Below are positions 1 to 5,947 of a stretch of 6,466 nucleotides of DNA, in pieces (the stretch's first letter is position 1; every line of letters starts with the position of its first letter). Source of the DNA: Spirosomataceae bacterium (lineage in GTDB: Bacteria > Bacteroidota > Bacteroidia > Cytophagales > Spirosomataceae). The stretch covers positions 1 to 6,466 of the forward strand of contig JALOLW010000261.1 in NCBI GenBank assembly GCA_025455795.1, given 5' to 3'. Made by a program: the position numbers and the translations under genes. The notes beneath the pieces were generated by a model that was not told the origin of the DNA, did not search any database, and saw nothing but the letters and a program-made list of their open reading frames with translations.

Positions 1-142
1 TATCGTAGGGCGCAATTTGTTGTACTTTGCCGAAAAGAAAGACATTGACCTCGACCAGTTTGCCGCTGGCTCACAAGGTAGCTCAGACCTCCAAACGCCC
101 ACCATGCGTCGCTACGGTATCAATGTAAATTTGACGTTTTAG
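1..142 (+). CDS. SusC/RagA-family TonB-linked outer membrane protein, C-terminal fragment
   Basis: This is the 3' end of a gene whose start lies outside the window; the first complete codon begins at base 2 and the stop is TAG at 140-142, leaving 46 codons. The fragment opens with GRNLLYFAEKKDIDLDQF and ends RRYGINVNLTF. A final aromatic residue after alternating hydrophobic positions is the signature of the last outer-membrane beta strand read by the BAM machinery. The wording 'GRNLLYF...D.D..' followed by a short loop and '(R/K)xYGxNVNLTF' is typical of SusC/RagA proteins. In this family the barrel imports oligosaccharides or peptides using TonB energy and is capped by a SusD lipoprotein. 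That partner follows at 336, so the two probably form one operon. The substrate cannot be inferred from this tail. Confidence 0.92.
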   Translation, partial: IVGRNLLYFAEKKDIDLDQFAAGSQGSSDLQTPTMRRYGINVNLTF

Positions 143-161
143 AAATCAGTTTTGAGGGGTA

Positions 162-175
162 ACGAGGCTGCTCGT
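162..175. other. Small hairpin in the susC-susD gap
   Basis: ACGAG (162-166) and CTCGT (171-175) form a perfect 5-bp stem around the 4-base loop GCTG, 19 bases after the susC stop. No T-run follows directly, so it does not look like an efficient intrinsic terminator. It could stabilise or process the transcript between susC and susD, or be chance. Confidence 0.35.
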
Positions 176-179
176 GCGG

Positions 180-196
180 TTTCAATACTTTTGAAA
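180..196. other. Second small AT-rich hairpin in the susC-susD gap
   Basis: TTTCAA (180-185) and TTGAAA (191-196) form a perfect 6-bp stem with a 5-base loop. It lies between the hairpin at 162-175 and the large palindrome at 203-282. It is weak on its own and is recorded because three inverted repeats sit in tandem within one short gap. Confidence 0.3.
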
Positions 197-202
197 AATA
201 TA

Positions 203-282
203 GAACACGGATTGAACGGATTGGATAGATTTAGAAGGATTTTTATCCGCTCAAACCCGTTAAATCCATCCAATCCGTGTTC
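203..282. repeat. Approximately 80-bp imperfect palindromic repeat element (REP/MITE-like)
   Basis: The outer 12 bases GAACACGGATTG (203-214) are exactly complementary to CAATCCGTGTTC (271-282). In a shifted register, GGATTGGATAGATTTA (218-233) pairs with TAAATCCATCCAATCC (261-276) with one mismatch. At the centre GGAT (237-240) and ATCC (245-248) form a small hairpin around TTTT. The left arm contains a near-tandem duplication of ACGGATTGA (207-215 and 216-225), which creates the two pairing registers. The element encodes nothing and sits in the gap between a susC and its susD. Its structure is that of a dispersed intergenic palindromic repeat. That it is present in many copies is inference; only one copy is visible here. 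Confidence 0.7.
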
Positions 283-335
283 CAATAAAGCCAATGGAAA
301 TATCTCTCATTCAATCATTTATAAACTTTATTGAG

Positions 336-1778
336 ATGAAAAAAATATTCAATCATTCAGTCATTCTGCTATTCACAATTAGCTTTTTCGGCTGCCAAGA
401 CTTTGCCGTTCTCGAAAAAGACCCCAACCGCGCGGTCAATGCGCCCGCTTCGTTGGTGCTGCACGGGGTGTTGAGCGATATGTACACGAACTACAACTAC
501 TACGCCACCAACGAATACACTTGGACAACGACCGATTTTTCGTTTTTTACGCTCAAAAACGTCGTCAAAATGGAAGAAGAAGCCAAACGCTCAGGCTTGG
601 CCGACCAAAACCCATACAGCGCGTTGGGTAAGTTCTTTCGGGCGTATTTTTACGAAGATATGACCAAGCGCGTGGGCGATGTCCCGCTCAACGATGCCCT
701 CAAAGGCTTAGACATGGCCACGCCCAAGTATGATTCACAAAAAGCTGTTTATGTGCAGGTGTTGAAGTGGCTCGATAGTGCCAACGACGACCTCGCCGCG
801 CTCATTGCCAAAGGCGACCGCAACTTGGCGGGTGATATTTACCTCGGCAACGACCTCCGTAAGTGGCAGCGCGTCGTCAATTCGTTCAAGCTGCGCGTGT
901 TGGTCAATTTGAGCAAACAAGAATCCGACAGCGAACTGCAAGTGAAGCAGCGTTTTGCCGAAATGATGGGCAACCCGACGAAGTTTCCAGTGATGACCGC
1001 CATGAGCGACAACTTGCAGTACATTTTCAACAACTTCAACAAGTACCCGCGCAATCCGTCGAACTTTGGCTTCAACGCCACCCGCGAAAACATGGCCAAA
1101 ACCTACGTTGATTTGTTGGTAGCCCGCCGTGACCCCCGCATTTTTGCCGTAGCCGAACCCGCCGAAGCCAAAATCAAAGCGGGCCTCAAAGCCACTGATT
1201 ATGAGGCATACACAGGGGCAAGCTCGGGCGAAGATTTGGCCGACATGAGTACCAAAGCCCTCAAAGGGGAGTATTCGTTTCAGAAACGTTCACGTTACTA
1301 CGCCAACGACGCGGGCGAGCCTTTGTTCATCATCGGTTATCCTGAGATGTGCTTCAACGTGGCCGAGGGCATCAACCGTGGCTGGGCCACAGGCGACGCC
1401 ACCGAGTGGTATCGCCGTGGCATCGCTGCTTCCATGAGCCACTACGGCATCACCGACGCGGCGGCCTTGACTACGTATCTCAACGGTACGTTGGTCAAAT
1501 ACGCGGGCAACAACGCCACGGGCTTGAACCAAATCTTGACGCAGAAGTACATCGCTTTCTTCCAAAACTCTGGTTTGGAGGCATTTTACAACAACCGTCG
1601 CACGGGCATACCCACATTTCTGACGGGTGTAGGCACGGGCAACAGTAACCGTATTCCGAAGCGTTGGCAGTACCCTGCCACCGAGCGCACCACCAACGTA
1701 GAAAACTACAAATCAACGCTTTCGGCCCAATACGCGGGCAAAGATGACATCAATGATTTGATGTGGCTTTTGAAGTAA
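336..1778 (+). CDS. SusD/RagB-family nutrient-binding outer membrane lipoprotein
   Basis: This is a surface lipoprotein of 480 residues that acts as the substrate-binding lid of a SusC barrel. The start at 336 gives a clean lipoprotein signal: MKK, a hydrophobic stretch and SFFGC, with lipidated Cys20. An upstream in-frame ATG at 294 would bury this signal behind 14 residues, so it is rejected. Family blocks appear in the expected order: ALGKFFRAYFYEDMTKRVGD (from 96, then VP), TPKYDSQKAVY (129-139), a GD-LGNDLRKWQRVVNSFKLR block (166-187), NNRRTGIPTF ending near 428, and a C-terminal IPKRWQYPATE (420-450 region). These match the nutrient-binding SusD-like group (SusD-like_2 type), and the length is normal. 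It follows a SusC tail by 193 bases, longer than usual for this pair because of a palindromic element. The substrate is unknown; no polysaccharide enzymes are in view. Confidence 0.93.
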   Translation: MKKIFNHSVILLFTISFFGCQDFAVLEKDPNRAVNAPASLVLHGVLSDMYTNYNYYATNEYTWTTTDFSFFTLKNVVKMEEEAKRSGLADQNPYSALGKFFRAYFYEDMTKRVGDVPLNDALKGLDMATPKYDSQKAVYVQVLKWLDSANDDLAALIAKGDRNLAGDIYLGNDLRKWQRVVNSFKLRVLVNLSKQESDSELQVKQRFAEMMGNPTKFPVMTAMSDNLQYIFNNFNKYPRNPSNFGFNATRENMAKTYVDLLVARRDPRIFAVAEPAEAKIKAGLKATDYEAYTGASSGEDLADMSTKALKGEYSFQKRSRYYANDAGEPLFIIGYPEMCFNVAEGINRGWATGDATEWYRRGIAASMSHYGITDAAALTTYLNGTLVKYAGNNATGLNQILTQKYIAFFQNSGLEAFYNNRRTGIPTFLTGVGTGNSNRIPKRWQYPATERTTNVENYKSTLSAQYAGKDDINDLMWLLK

Positions 1779-1812
1779 TAGTTTTTATCATAGGTTAAAT
1801 AGTGGTTTTATG

Positions 1813-1845
1813 AAAAACAGGGTGCAGTTGCGCCCTGTTTTTTTT
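1813..1845 (+). terminator. Rho-independent terminator for the susC-susD transcript
   Basis: AACAGGGTGC (1816-1825) pairs with GCGCCCTGTT (1830-1839) around the loop AGTT, followed by T through 1845. The stem can extend by A-T pairs to 1813/1842. The only non-Watson-Crick position is T1823 opposite G1832. This is a G-U wobble in + strand RNA but an A-C mismatch in - strand RNA, so the hairpin is better formed for + strand transcripts. It lies 35 bases after the susD stop. Confidence 0.88.
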
Positions 1846-1846
1846 C

Positions 1847-1875
1847 AAAAAGCCCCCGCTTTTGGCGAGGGCTTT
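1847..1875 (-). terminator. Rho-independent terminator for the Oar-like receptor gene
   Basis: Read on the minus strand, AAAGCCCTCGC pairs with GCGGGGGCTTT around the loop CAAAA, followed by a run of five T. The single irregular pair (C1856/A1868 on the + strand) becomes a G-U wobble in minus-strand RNA, so the hairpin favours minus-strand transcripts. It lies about 24 bases beyond the stop of the gene at 1899-5036. It abuts the + strand terminator, giving a compact convergent pair. Confidence 0.85.
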
Positions 1876-1898
1876 GGTGTCAAATGTGCATTGGAAAA

Positions 1899-4800
1899 TT
1901 AGAAACGATAGCGCAAACCCACCTGCACTTGCCAGCGCGAATTGAGCGTAAAATCGTTGAAGTACGTTTGGCGTTGCGAAGCGTCGAAACTGTACGTAGG
2001 CACACCGTTTTCGACGAGTACCCCCAATGGTTGCGCCAAACGCGTCGAAGAGGCCAACTGACGCACGCCCCAATTGGAGCTAATCAAATTGCCCAGGTTC
2101 AACACGTCCACACTCAACTGAATGACGTTTTTGTTGGGCAGGTTGTAATCTTGCAAAATCCGCAAATCCCACTTTGAGTACCACGGATTCAACGACGCAA
2201 ACTTCTCGGCGTACTGACCACGACGGCCACTCAAATACTCGTCTTGGGCAATAAACGACTTCAAACCAGCGCGTTGCGCCGATTGTTGGGCCGCGTTGCC
2301 CGAAAAACGCATTTGGTCAATCTGCGCATCGGTAGGAATAAACATCAAGTCGTTGTTGAAGCCGCCGTCGTTGTTGATGTCGCCCGAATAGGTGAAACTG
2401 TAACGGTTGCCTTGCACGTATTCGCTAAACAACGAGAAGTTGGTAGCCCATTTGCCACCGCTATAGACAAATTTCTTGGCCAATATACCTATCACTCGGT
2501 GACGGTTGCCAAAAGGTGAAGGTCCCAAAATCGGGCGGTTGGAGTTCTGCACGTCGGCGGGGTTCAAATCAAACACGTCCGATGAAATCTCCACGGTGGT
2601 AGAAGCACCGTCGCGGGCATCCAAGAAGTTGTAACCCAACTTGGCAAACCAGCCGTTGTTCCACAATTTTTCGGCTTGGAGTTGCAGGTTGAAAGTGCTG
2701 CCCAAGTTGTTGTTGGTAAACACATACGCATTGGTTACTCCGCCAAAATCATGTTTCGCGCGGTCATTGTCAGTATAGACAGGGCGACCATCCACGCCTT
2801 GCAAACGGCCCGTTGGTGTTTTCAGGCCCCAGTTTTGCACCATCACGGCGTTGATGTCTTTGGTATAAATCACGTCAGCCGAGAGCAAGAGGCCGTTTTT
2901 GAACTTGTGGTCGTAGCCCAAATTGGTGCGCCACACTTGCGGAAATTTGAAGTTGGGGTCGGTGACACAGTAGAAATAAAAGGCAGGGTTGGCGACTTGG
3001 TTGCCAATCCACACAAACGGAAAACGACCCGTAAACAAGCCCGAGCCACCGCGCAACTGCTGCGTGCGGTCGCCTTTGAGGTCATAATTAAAGCCTATTC
3101 GTGGCGAAAACAACGGTTTTTGGGCGGGGAGTGTCGTGCTGCTCAACTTGACGGGCTGGGCATCACCATTATAATACTGAACATTGGGCTGGTAGTCGCC
3201 TACCCGCTTGATGTTTTCCTCGGCCAACTGTGGCGTGTTGAAATACAGCGGCATGTCCACGCGCAAACCGTAAGTAAGGGTCAGCTTATCGTTGGCGGCA
3301 AATTCGTCCTGGCCATAAATAGCCCACTGACCGAGCGTAGTTTGGGCCAATGCCCACGAGCCTTTGGCGTTGTTGTTGGTAAAGGCAGCACGAGCGGCAG
3401 CCACTTCGTCGGCAAAACCTTTGGAACGAATAAACGTAGCCGCCGTAGCAATATCTTCGCCAGGACCAAAGAATACCCGTGCGCCGTAGGCCGTGAGGTT
3501 GAAGGAGTTGTCGAAGCTAAAACGCTCTAAACTCGTACCAAACGTGAGGGTGTGCTTACCCGCGTAAATGTTGAAGTTGTCGGTAAACTGAAACACGCGC
3601 TGGTCGAGGCGGTTGTTGATAGAAAACGGCTCGTGACCTGCCACAATGTAGCGTACCCCGTCTTTGGCAAAGTTCAACACTGGAAACGGCTGCGAAAAGG
3701 GGTCGCGGGCGTCGTTAAACTGCGTGAAGCCGATTTGGAGTTTGTTGGCAAACTTGCTGCCAAACTGCGATTTTAGGTCTATGATGCCCGACAAGATGTT
3801 GTTGTTGATGCGGTAGCCCGAATTGGCAAACTGCAAAGTAAGGGCATCTGGCCCGCGCCGACCGATGGCCGTAGGGTTGGCAGGTTTGTCTTTGAAGGCA
3901 TCCAAGAAATTGACCGTAGCCGACAGCTTGTGGTTTTGGTTGATGTTCCAGTCCAATTTAAACAAGCCTTTGTAGTTATCGGCATTGTGTTTGAAGTTCT
4001 CGTACGCCCCCGTTTCGTAGTTGTGAACCGAGCGAAGCAAACTCGAAACATTGTCTAAATCAGCGGCCAACACCCGCGACACGTTGGCCCCAGATACGCC
4101 GGGGCGAGCGGCCAAAAAGTAAGAACCCAAGTCAGAACGACGCTCCAACTCGAAGTTGGCAAAGAAAAACAGTTTGTCTTTGATGATAGGGCCGCCAAAA
4201 GCAAAACCCGTCTGCAACGCGCTCAATTCGCCGCGCGTTACTTTGGTATCTTCTACATTGACTCCAATCATGTTTTTGTTGCGAAAAAACGCAAACGCCG
4301 TTCCCGTAAAAGTGTTCGTTCCTGATTTAGTAACGGCATTGACCGACGCACCCGTAAAACCCGCTTGGGTCACGTCGTAGGGTGCAACGGCCACTTGGAT
4401 TTGGTCAATGGCATCGAGCGAAACCGCCTGCGCGTCGGTTTGTCCGCCGGGAGTAGCGGCATCCAGCCCGAAGGGGTTGTTGAAAATCGCCCCGTCGAGC
4501 GAGTAGTTGTTGTACTGACTGTTGCGCCCCCCAAACGAGCCGCCTTCTGCCGCCAACGGCGTAAGGCGCGTATAATCTGCCGCCGAGCGAGAGATGGTTG
4601 GCAAGGTCTGCAACTGCAAATTGTCAATGTTGGTAGCGGCGCCCGTGCGGGTGCTGTTGAGCACGGGGTCGGCTTTGACCACCACTTCTTGCAGCGTAGC
4701 CCCTTCGGCTTTGAGTTTGACATTGAGGACAAACTTCTGACCGAGTTGGAGGTTGATGCCCTCGTATTTTTCGGCTTTGTAGCCTACGTAGCTCACCGTC

Positions 4801-5036
4801 ACTTCGTATGGGCCGCCTACGCGCATGTTGGGGATGGTAAAACGCCCATCGTTGATAGTAGCCACCCCATACTGCGTACCCGAAGGAAGGTGTTTGGCCA
4901 AAACGGTAGCCCCAAACAAGCCCTCGCCTTTTTCGTCGGTGATGGCCCCGTTCATAGAAGCCGTCGTGACTTGGGCATAGAGCGAAATTGAACAAAGCCA
5001 AGACGCTACCAACATGAGTAGTTGTTTACATTTCAT
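1899..5036 (-). CDS. Oar-like TonB-dependent outer membrane receptor with N-terminal carboxypeptidase-regulatory-like domain
   Basis: This 1045-residue protein is complete. Residues 1-21 form a Sec signal peptide (MKCKQLL, hydrophobic core, SLYA|Q). Residues about 24-108 are a CarboxypepD_reg-like fold (GAITDEKGEGLFGATV, then NDGRFTIPNMRVGG, then VSYVGY at 81-86). LQEVVV (115-120) marks the entry to the plug. The plug runs to about 240 and contains GGRNSQYNNYSLDGAIFNNP and SVNAVTKSGTN (231-241). The rest is a beta barrel with FGGPIIKDKLFFFANFE near its start and WQVQVGLRYRF at the end. GDINNDGG (885-892) resembles an Asp/Asn-rich calcium-binding loop. The order and length fit the Oar-like branch of TonB-dependent receptors, which lacks a SusD partner. 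Known Oar proteins are linked to adhesion, development or peptide/protein secretion and uptake, but the substrate here is unknown. It is convergent with susD, divergent from the lipoprotein gene, and transcribed alone. Confidence 0.94.
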   Translation of the reverse strand: MKCKQLLMLVASWLCSISLYAQVTTASMNGAITDEKGEGLFGATVLAKHLPSGTQYGVATINDGRFTIPNMRVGGPYEVTVSYVGYKAEKYEGINLQLGQKFVLNVKLKAEGATLQEVVVKADPVLNSTRTGAATNIDNLQLQTLPTISRSAADYTRLTPLAAEGGSFGGRNSQYNNYSLDGAIFNNPFGLDAATPGGQTDAQAVSLDAIDQIQVAVAPYDVTQAGFTGASVNAVTKSGTNTFTGTAFAFFRNKNMIGVNVEDTKVTRGELSALQTGFAFGGPIIKDKLFFFANFELERRSDLGSYFLAARPGVSGANVSRVLAADLDNVSSLLRSVHNYETGAYENFKHNADNYKGLFKLDWNINQNHKLSATVNFLDAFKDKPANPTAIGRRGPDALTLQFANSGYRINNNILSGIIDLKSQFGSKFANKLQIGFTQFNDARDPFSQPFPVLNFAKDGVRYIVAGHEPFSINNRLDQRVFQFTDNFNIYAGKHTLTFGTSLERFSFDNSFNLTAYGARVFFGPGEDIATAATFIRSKGFADEVAAARAAFTNNNAKGSWALAQTTLGQWAIYGQDEFAANDKLTLTYGLRVDMPLYFNTPQLAEENIKRVGDYQPNVQYYNGDAQPVKLSSTTLPAQKPLFSPRIGFNYDLKGDRTQQLRGGSGLFTGRFPFVWIGNQVANPAFYFYCVTDPNFKFPQVWRTNLGYDHKFKNGLLLSADVIYTKDINAVMVQNWGLKTPTGRLQGVDGRPVYTDNDRAKHDFGGVTNAYVFTNNNLGSTFNLQLQAEKLWNNGWFAKLGYNFLDARDGASTTVEISSDVFDLNPADVQNSNRPILGPSPFGNRHRVIGILAKKFVYSGGKWATNFSLFSEYVQGNRYSFTYSGDINNDGGFNNDLMFIPTDAQIDQMRFSGNAAQQSAQRAGLKSFIAQDEYLSGRRGQYAEKFASLNPWYSKWDLRILQDYNLPNKNVIQLSVDVLNLGNLISSNWGVRQLASSTRLAQPLGVLVENGVPTYSFDASQRQTYFNDFTLNSRWQVQVGLRYRF

Positions 5037-5060
5037 AGATTAAATTGGTTTTTAGAGTGA

Positions 5061-5093
5061 AAAAACGATTTTTGTGAAGTAAAAATGATTTTT
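5061..5093. repeat. Two 13-bp near-palindromic direct repeats in the receptor leader
   Basis: AAAAACGATTTTT (5061-5073) and AAAAATGATTTTT (5081-5093) differ at one base and start exactly 20 bases apart, about two helical turns. Each copy is itself a near palindrome. They lie between the predicted promoter and the start codon of the minus-strand receptor. They might be a regulator-binding or RNA-structure element, or simply AT-rich leader sequence. Confidence 0.35.
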
Positions 5094-5108
5094 TTGTTAA
5101 AAATTTGG

Positions 5109-5135
5109 CAAAGGTAAGATTCAAATGTTATCAAA
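5109..5135 (-). promoter_or_regulatory. Probable Bacteroidota-type promoter for the Oar-like receptor
   Basis: On the minus strand TACCTTTG (5116 down to 5109) matches the Bacteroidota -7 consensus TAnnTTTG at every fixed position. TTTTG (5136-5132) lies upstream as a possible -33 element, but the spacer is 15 bases, shorter than the roughly 17-23 usually described. The implied start near 5102 would give a leader of about 65 bases, rich in A and T, before ATG at 5036. Confidence 0.5.
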
Positions 5136-5219
5136 ATGTTACGTAATTGTTAATTCAAGAATAACTGAAAATAAATCGTAGAATTGTACATTTTTGAGGG
5201 CGTAAGAATTTTGTAAAGT

Positions 5220-5237
5220 AAATCGGCTAAATCGGCT
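5220..5237. repeat. Tandem 9-bp repeat AAATCGGCT
   Basis: AAATCGGCT occurs twice without a gap (5220-5228 and 5229-5237) in the divergent intergenic region, about 80 bases upstream of the small lipoprotein gene. With only two copies it could be an operator-like site or replication slippage. No clear promoter for the + strand gene was found next to it. Confidence 0.4.
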
Positions 5238-5316
5238 GAATACACAAAAAAAGTAGTTTCTTCGCTGTGAAATCGTGGTAAAACGTAACTTTACTGTCAA
5301 GAACGAACAAGAAAAG

Positions 5317-5760
5317 ATGTCCATGAAAATCCACCACAACAGAAAGAAAATAAGCCATAAAGCATCTCTCGCCTGTTTATTGGCTTTCACTTTTTTGGGA
5401 TTGGGGTGTAGCAGGCAAAGCCTACCTCACGGGGGATTGTTTATTGAGCATAACCCCTATTCCAAAAAATTAGTCAATGAAACATTGATAGAAATAGTTG
5501 ATTGTACCAATGGTGAAAAAATTGTAGGAGCGGGTATATTGATTAAAAAGAATGGGGAGTATCAACCAGTATCTATCAACAAAGCTTCTGTGAAACTACC
5601 ATTGTTTTCCAAAAAGACTCAAATACGAGTGGCTATGGTTGGTTATTTGCACAATCATTTCGTCATAGTGCGGCCTAAAAAAGGAGAAATTGCCAAGATA
5701 ATCTGTTGTTTAGTACCAGACGGTGAACCTTTAACAGAATCAAAAAAAGCAAAGGAATAG
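5317..5760 (+). CDS. Small orphan lipoprotein, possible standalone transthyretin-like domain
   Basis: I do not recognise this as a named family. The ATGs at 5317 and 5323 are both plausible starts. A GTG at 5275 would add 14 residues before the signal and is unlikely. Counting from 5323 (145 aa), residues 1-29 form a lipoprotein signal: basic KIHHNRKK, a hydrophobic stretch and FLGLGC with Cys29. Glycine at -3 is not the classic lipobox residue. Residues about 53-132 resemble a CarboxypepD_reg-like beta sandwich, with a TLIEIVDCTNGEKIVGAGI strand pair and RVAMVGYLHNHFVIV near 102-116; VGY is typical of that fold. Cysteines at 61, 128 and 129 could allow disulfides. The basic/acidic tail ends KKAKE. 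The gene is clearly more AT-rich than its neighbours. It stands alone, with no visible partner. Lipidation is fairly secure; the domain call is inference. Confidence 0.72.
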   Translation: MSMKIHHNRKKISHKASLACLLAFTFLGLGCSRQSLPHGGLFIEHNPYSKKLVNETLIEIVDCTNGEKIVGAGILIKKNGEYQPVSINKASVKLPLFSKKTQIRVAMVGYLHNHFVIVRPKKGEIAKIICCLVPDGEPLTESKKAKE

Positions 5761-5807
5761 TAGTCCGTTTAGCGTTATTGAGTTGTTTCAAACTTGATTC
5801 TTTACGG

Positions 5808-5837
5808 TTTTGTTATCAAAATTTTCGTTATTTTTTT
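5808..5837 (+). terminator. Weak possible terminator after the lipoprotein gene
   Basis: TTTTG (5808-5812) and CAAAA (5817-5821) form a 5-bp AU-rich stem with loop TTAT, followed by TTTTCG and a run of T at 5831-5837. The stem is too weak to be convincing, but no better terminator is visible between 5760 and 5948. Confidence 0.2.
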
Positions 5838-5867
5838 GATTCGTTCATGCGCATACTTTTACGAATC
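5838..5867. promoter_or_regulatory. Inverted repeat with an embedded palindrome upstream of the second susC
   Basis: GATTCGT (5838-5844) is exactly complementary to ACGAATC (5861-5867). Between them lies ATGCGCAT (5847-5854), a perfect 8-bp palindrome. The site sits 81-110 bases before the susC start at 5948, a position where a transcription factor could bind. It is GC-rich for this AT-rich gap and is not followed by a T-run, so it is more like an operator than a terminator. Function is inferred only from position and symmetry. Confidence 0.35.
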
Positions 5868-5886
5868 CTTAACAATGATTTAATCC

Positions 5887-5913
5887 TTGCACAACAGTAA
5901 ATGATGACTTTTG
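5887..5913 (+). promoter_or_regulatory. Weak candidate promoter for the second susC
   Basis: GACTTTTG (5906-5913) matches TAnnTTTG at all fixed positions except the first. TTG (5887-5889) lies 16 bases upstream, slightly closer than usual for a -33 element. The implied leader would be about 28 bases. This is the best candidate I found in the gap, but it is weak. Confidence 0.25.
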
Positions 5914-5947
5914 CGGTTGATTTTTTAACCCAAATTTCATCCAAACT

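Larger units (their letters stand above)
5037..5316. other. AT-rich divergent intergenic region
   Basis: This 280-base gap separates the minus-strand Oar-like receptor from the + strand lipoprotein gene. It holds the receptor's probable promoter, the 13-bp direct repeats in its leader, and the AAATCGGCT tandem repeat. I saw no convincing coding sequence, tRNA or + strand promoter in it. Confidence 0.6.

Noticed and set aside
152..334. 60-codon + strand open frame in the susC-susD gap
   Set aside because: It is made almost entirely of the palindromic repeat, has no family features and overlaps the susD leader; it is most likely a by-product of the repeat.
294..335. Upstream ATG that would extend the SusD-like protein by 14 residues
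   Set aside because: It would place a second hydrophobic segment ahead of a complete lipoprotein signal that starts at 336; the shorter protein has normal architecture.
863..1111. Alternative-frame open frames inside susD (also 1349-1648 and the minus-strand ones)
   Set aside because: They overlap well-supported SusD family blocks and have Arg/Gln/His-rich frame-shadow composition.
2676..3530. Long (284-codon) open frame antisense to the Oar-like receptor gene
   Set aside because: The opposite frame encodes a recognisable beta barrel throughout. The antisense translation is low-complexity Val/Arg/Gly-rich without a domain, as expected from codon bias.
4365..4991. 208-codon open frame antisense to the receptor's N-terminal region
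   Set aside because: It lies exactly over the signal peptide, regulatory-like domain and plug of the real gene and shows no recognisable feature of its own.
5275..5316. GTG start giving a longer lipoprotein
   Set aside because: It adds a charged 14-residue segment before the signal peptide; the ATGs at 5317 and 5323 give a normal lipoprotein signal.
5139..5390. 83-codon minus-strand open frame across the divergent intergenic region
   Set aside because: Its Phe/Leu/Ser-rich translation is typical of AT-rich noncoding DNA, and it overlaps the start and signal peptide of the lipoprotein gene.
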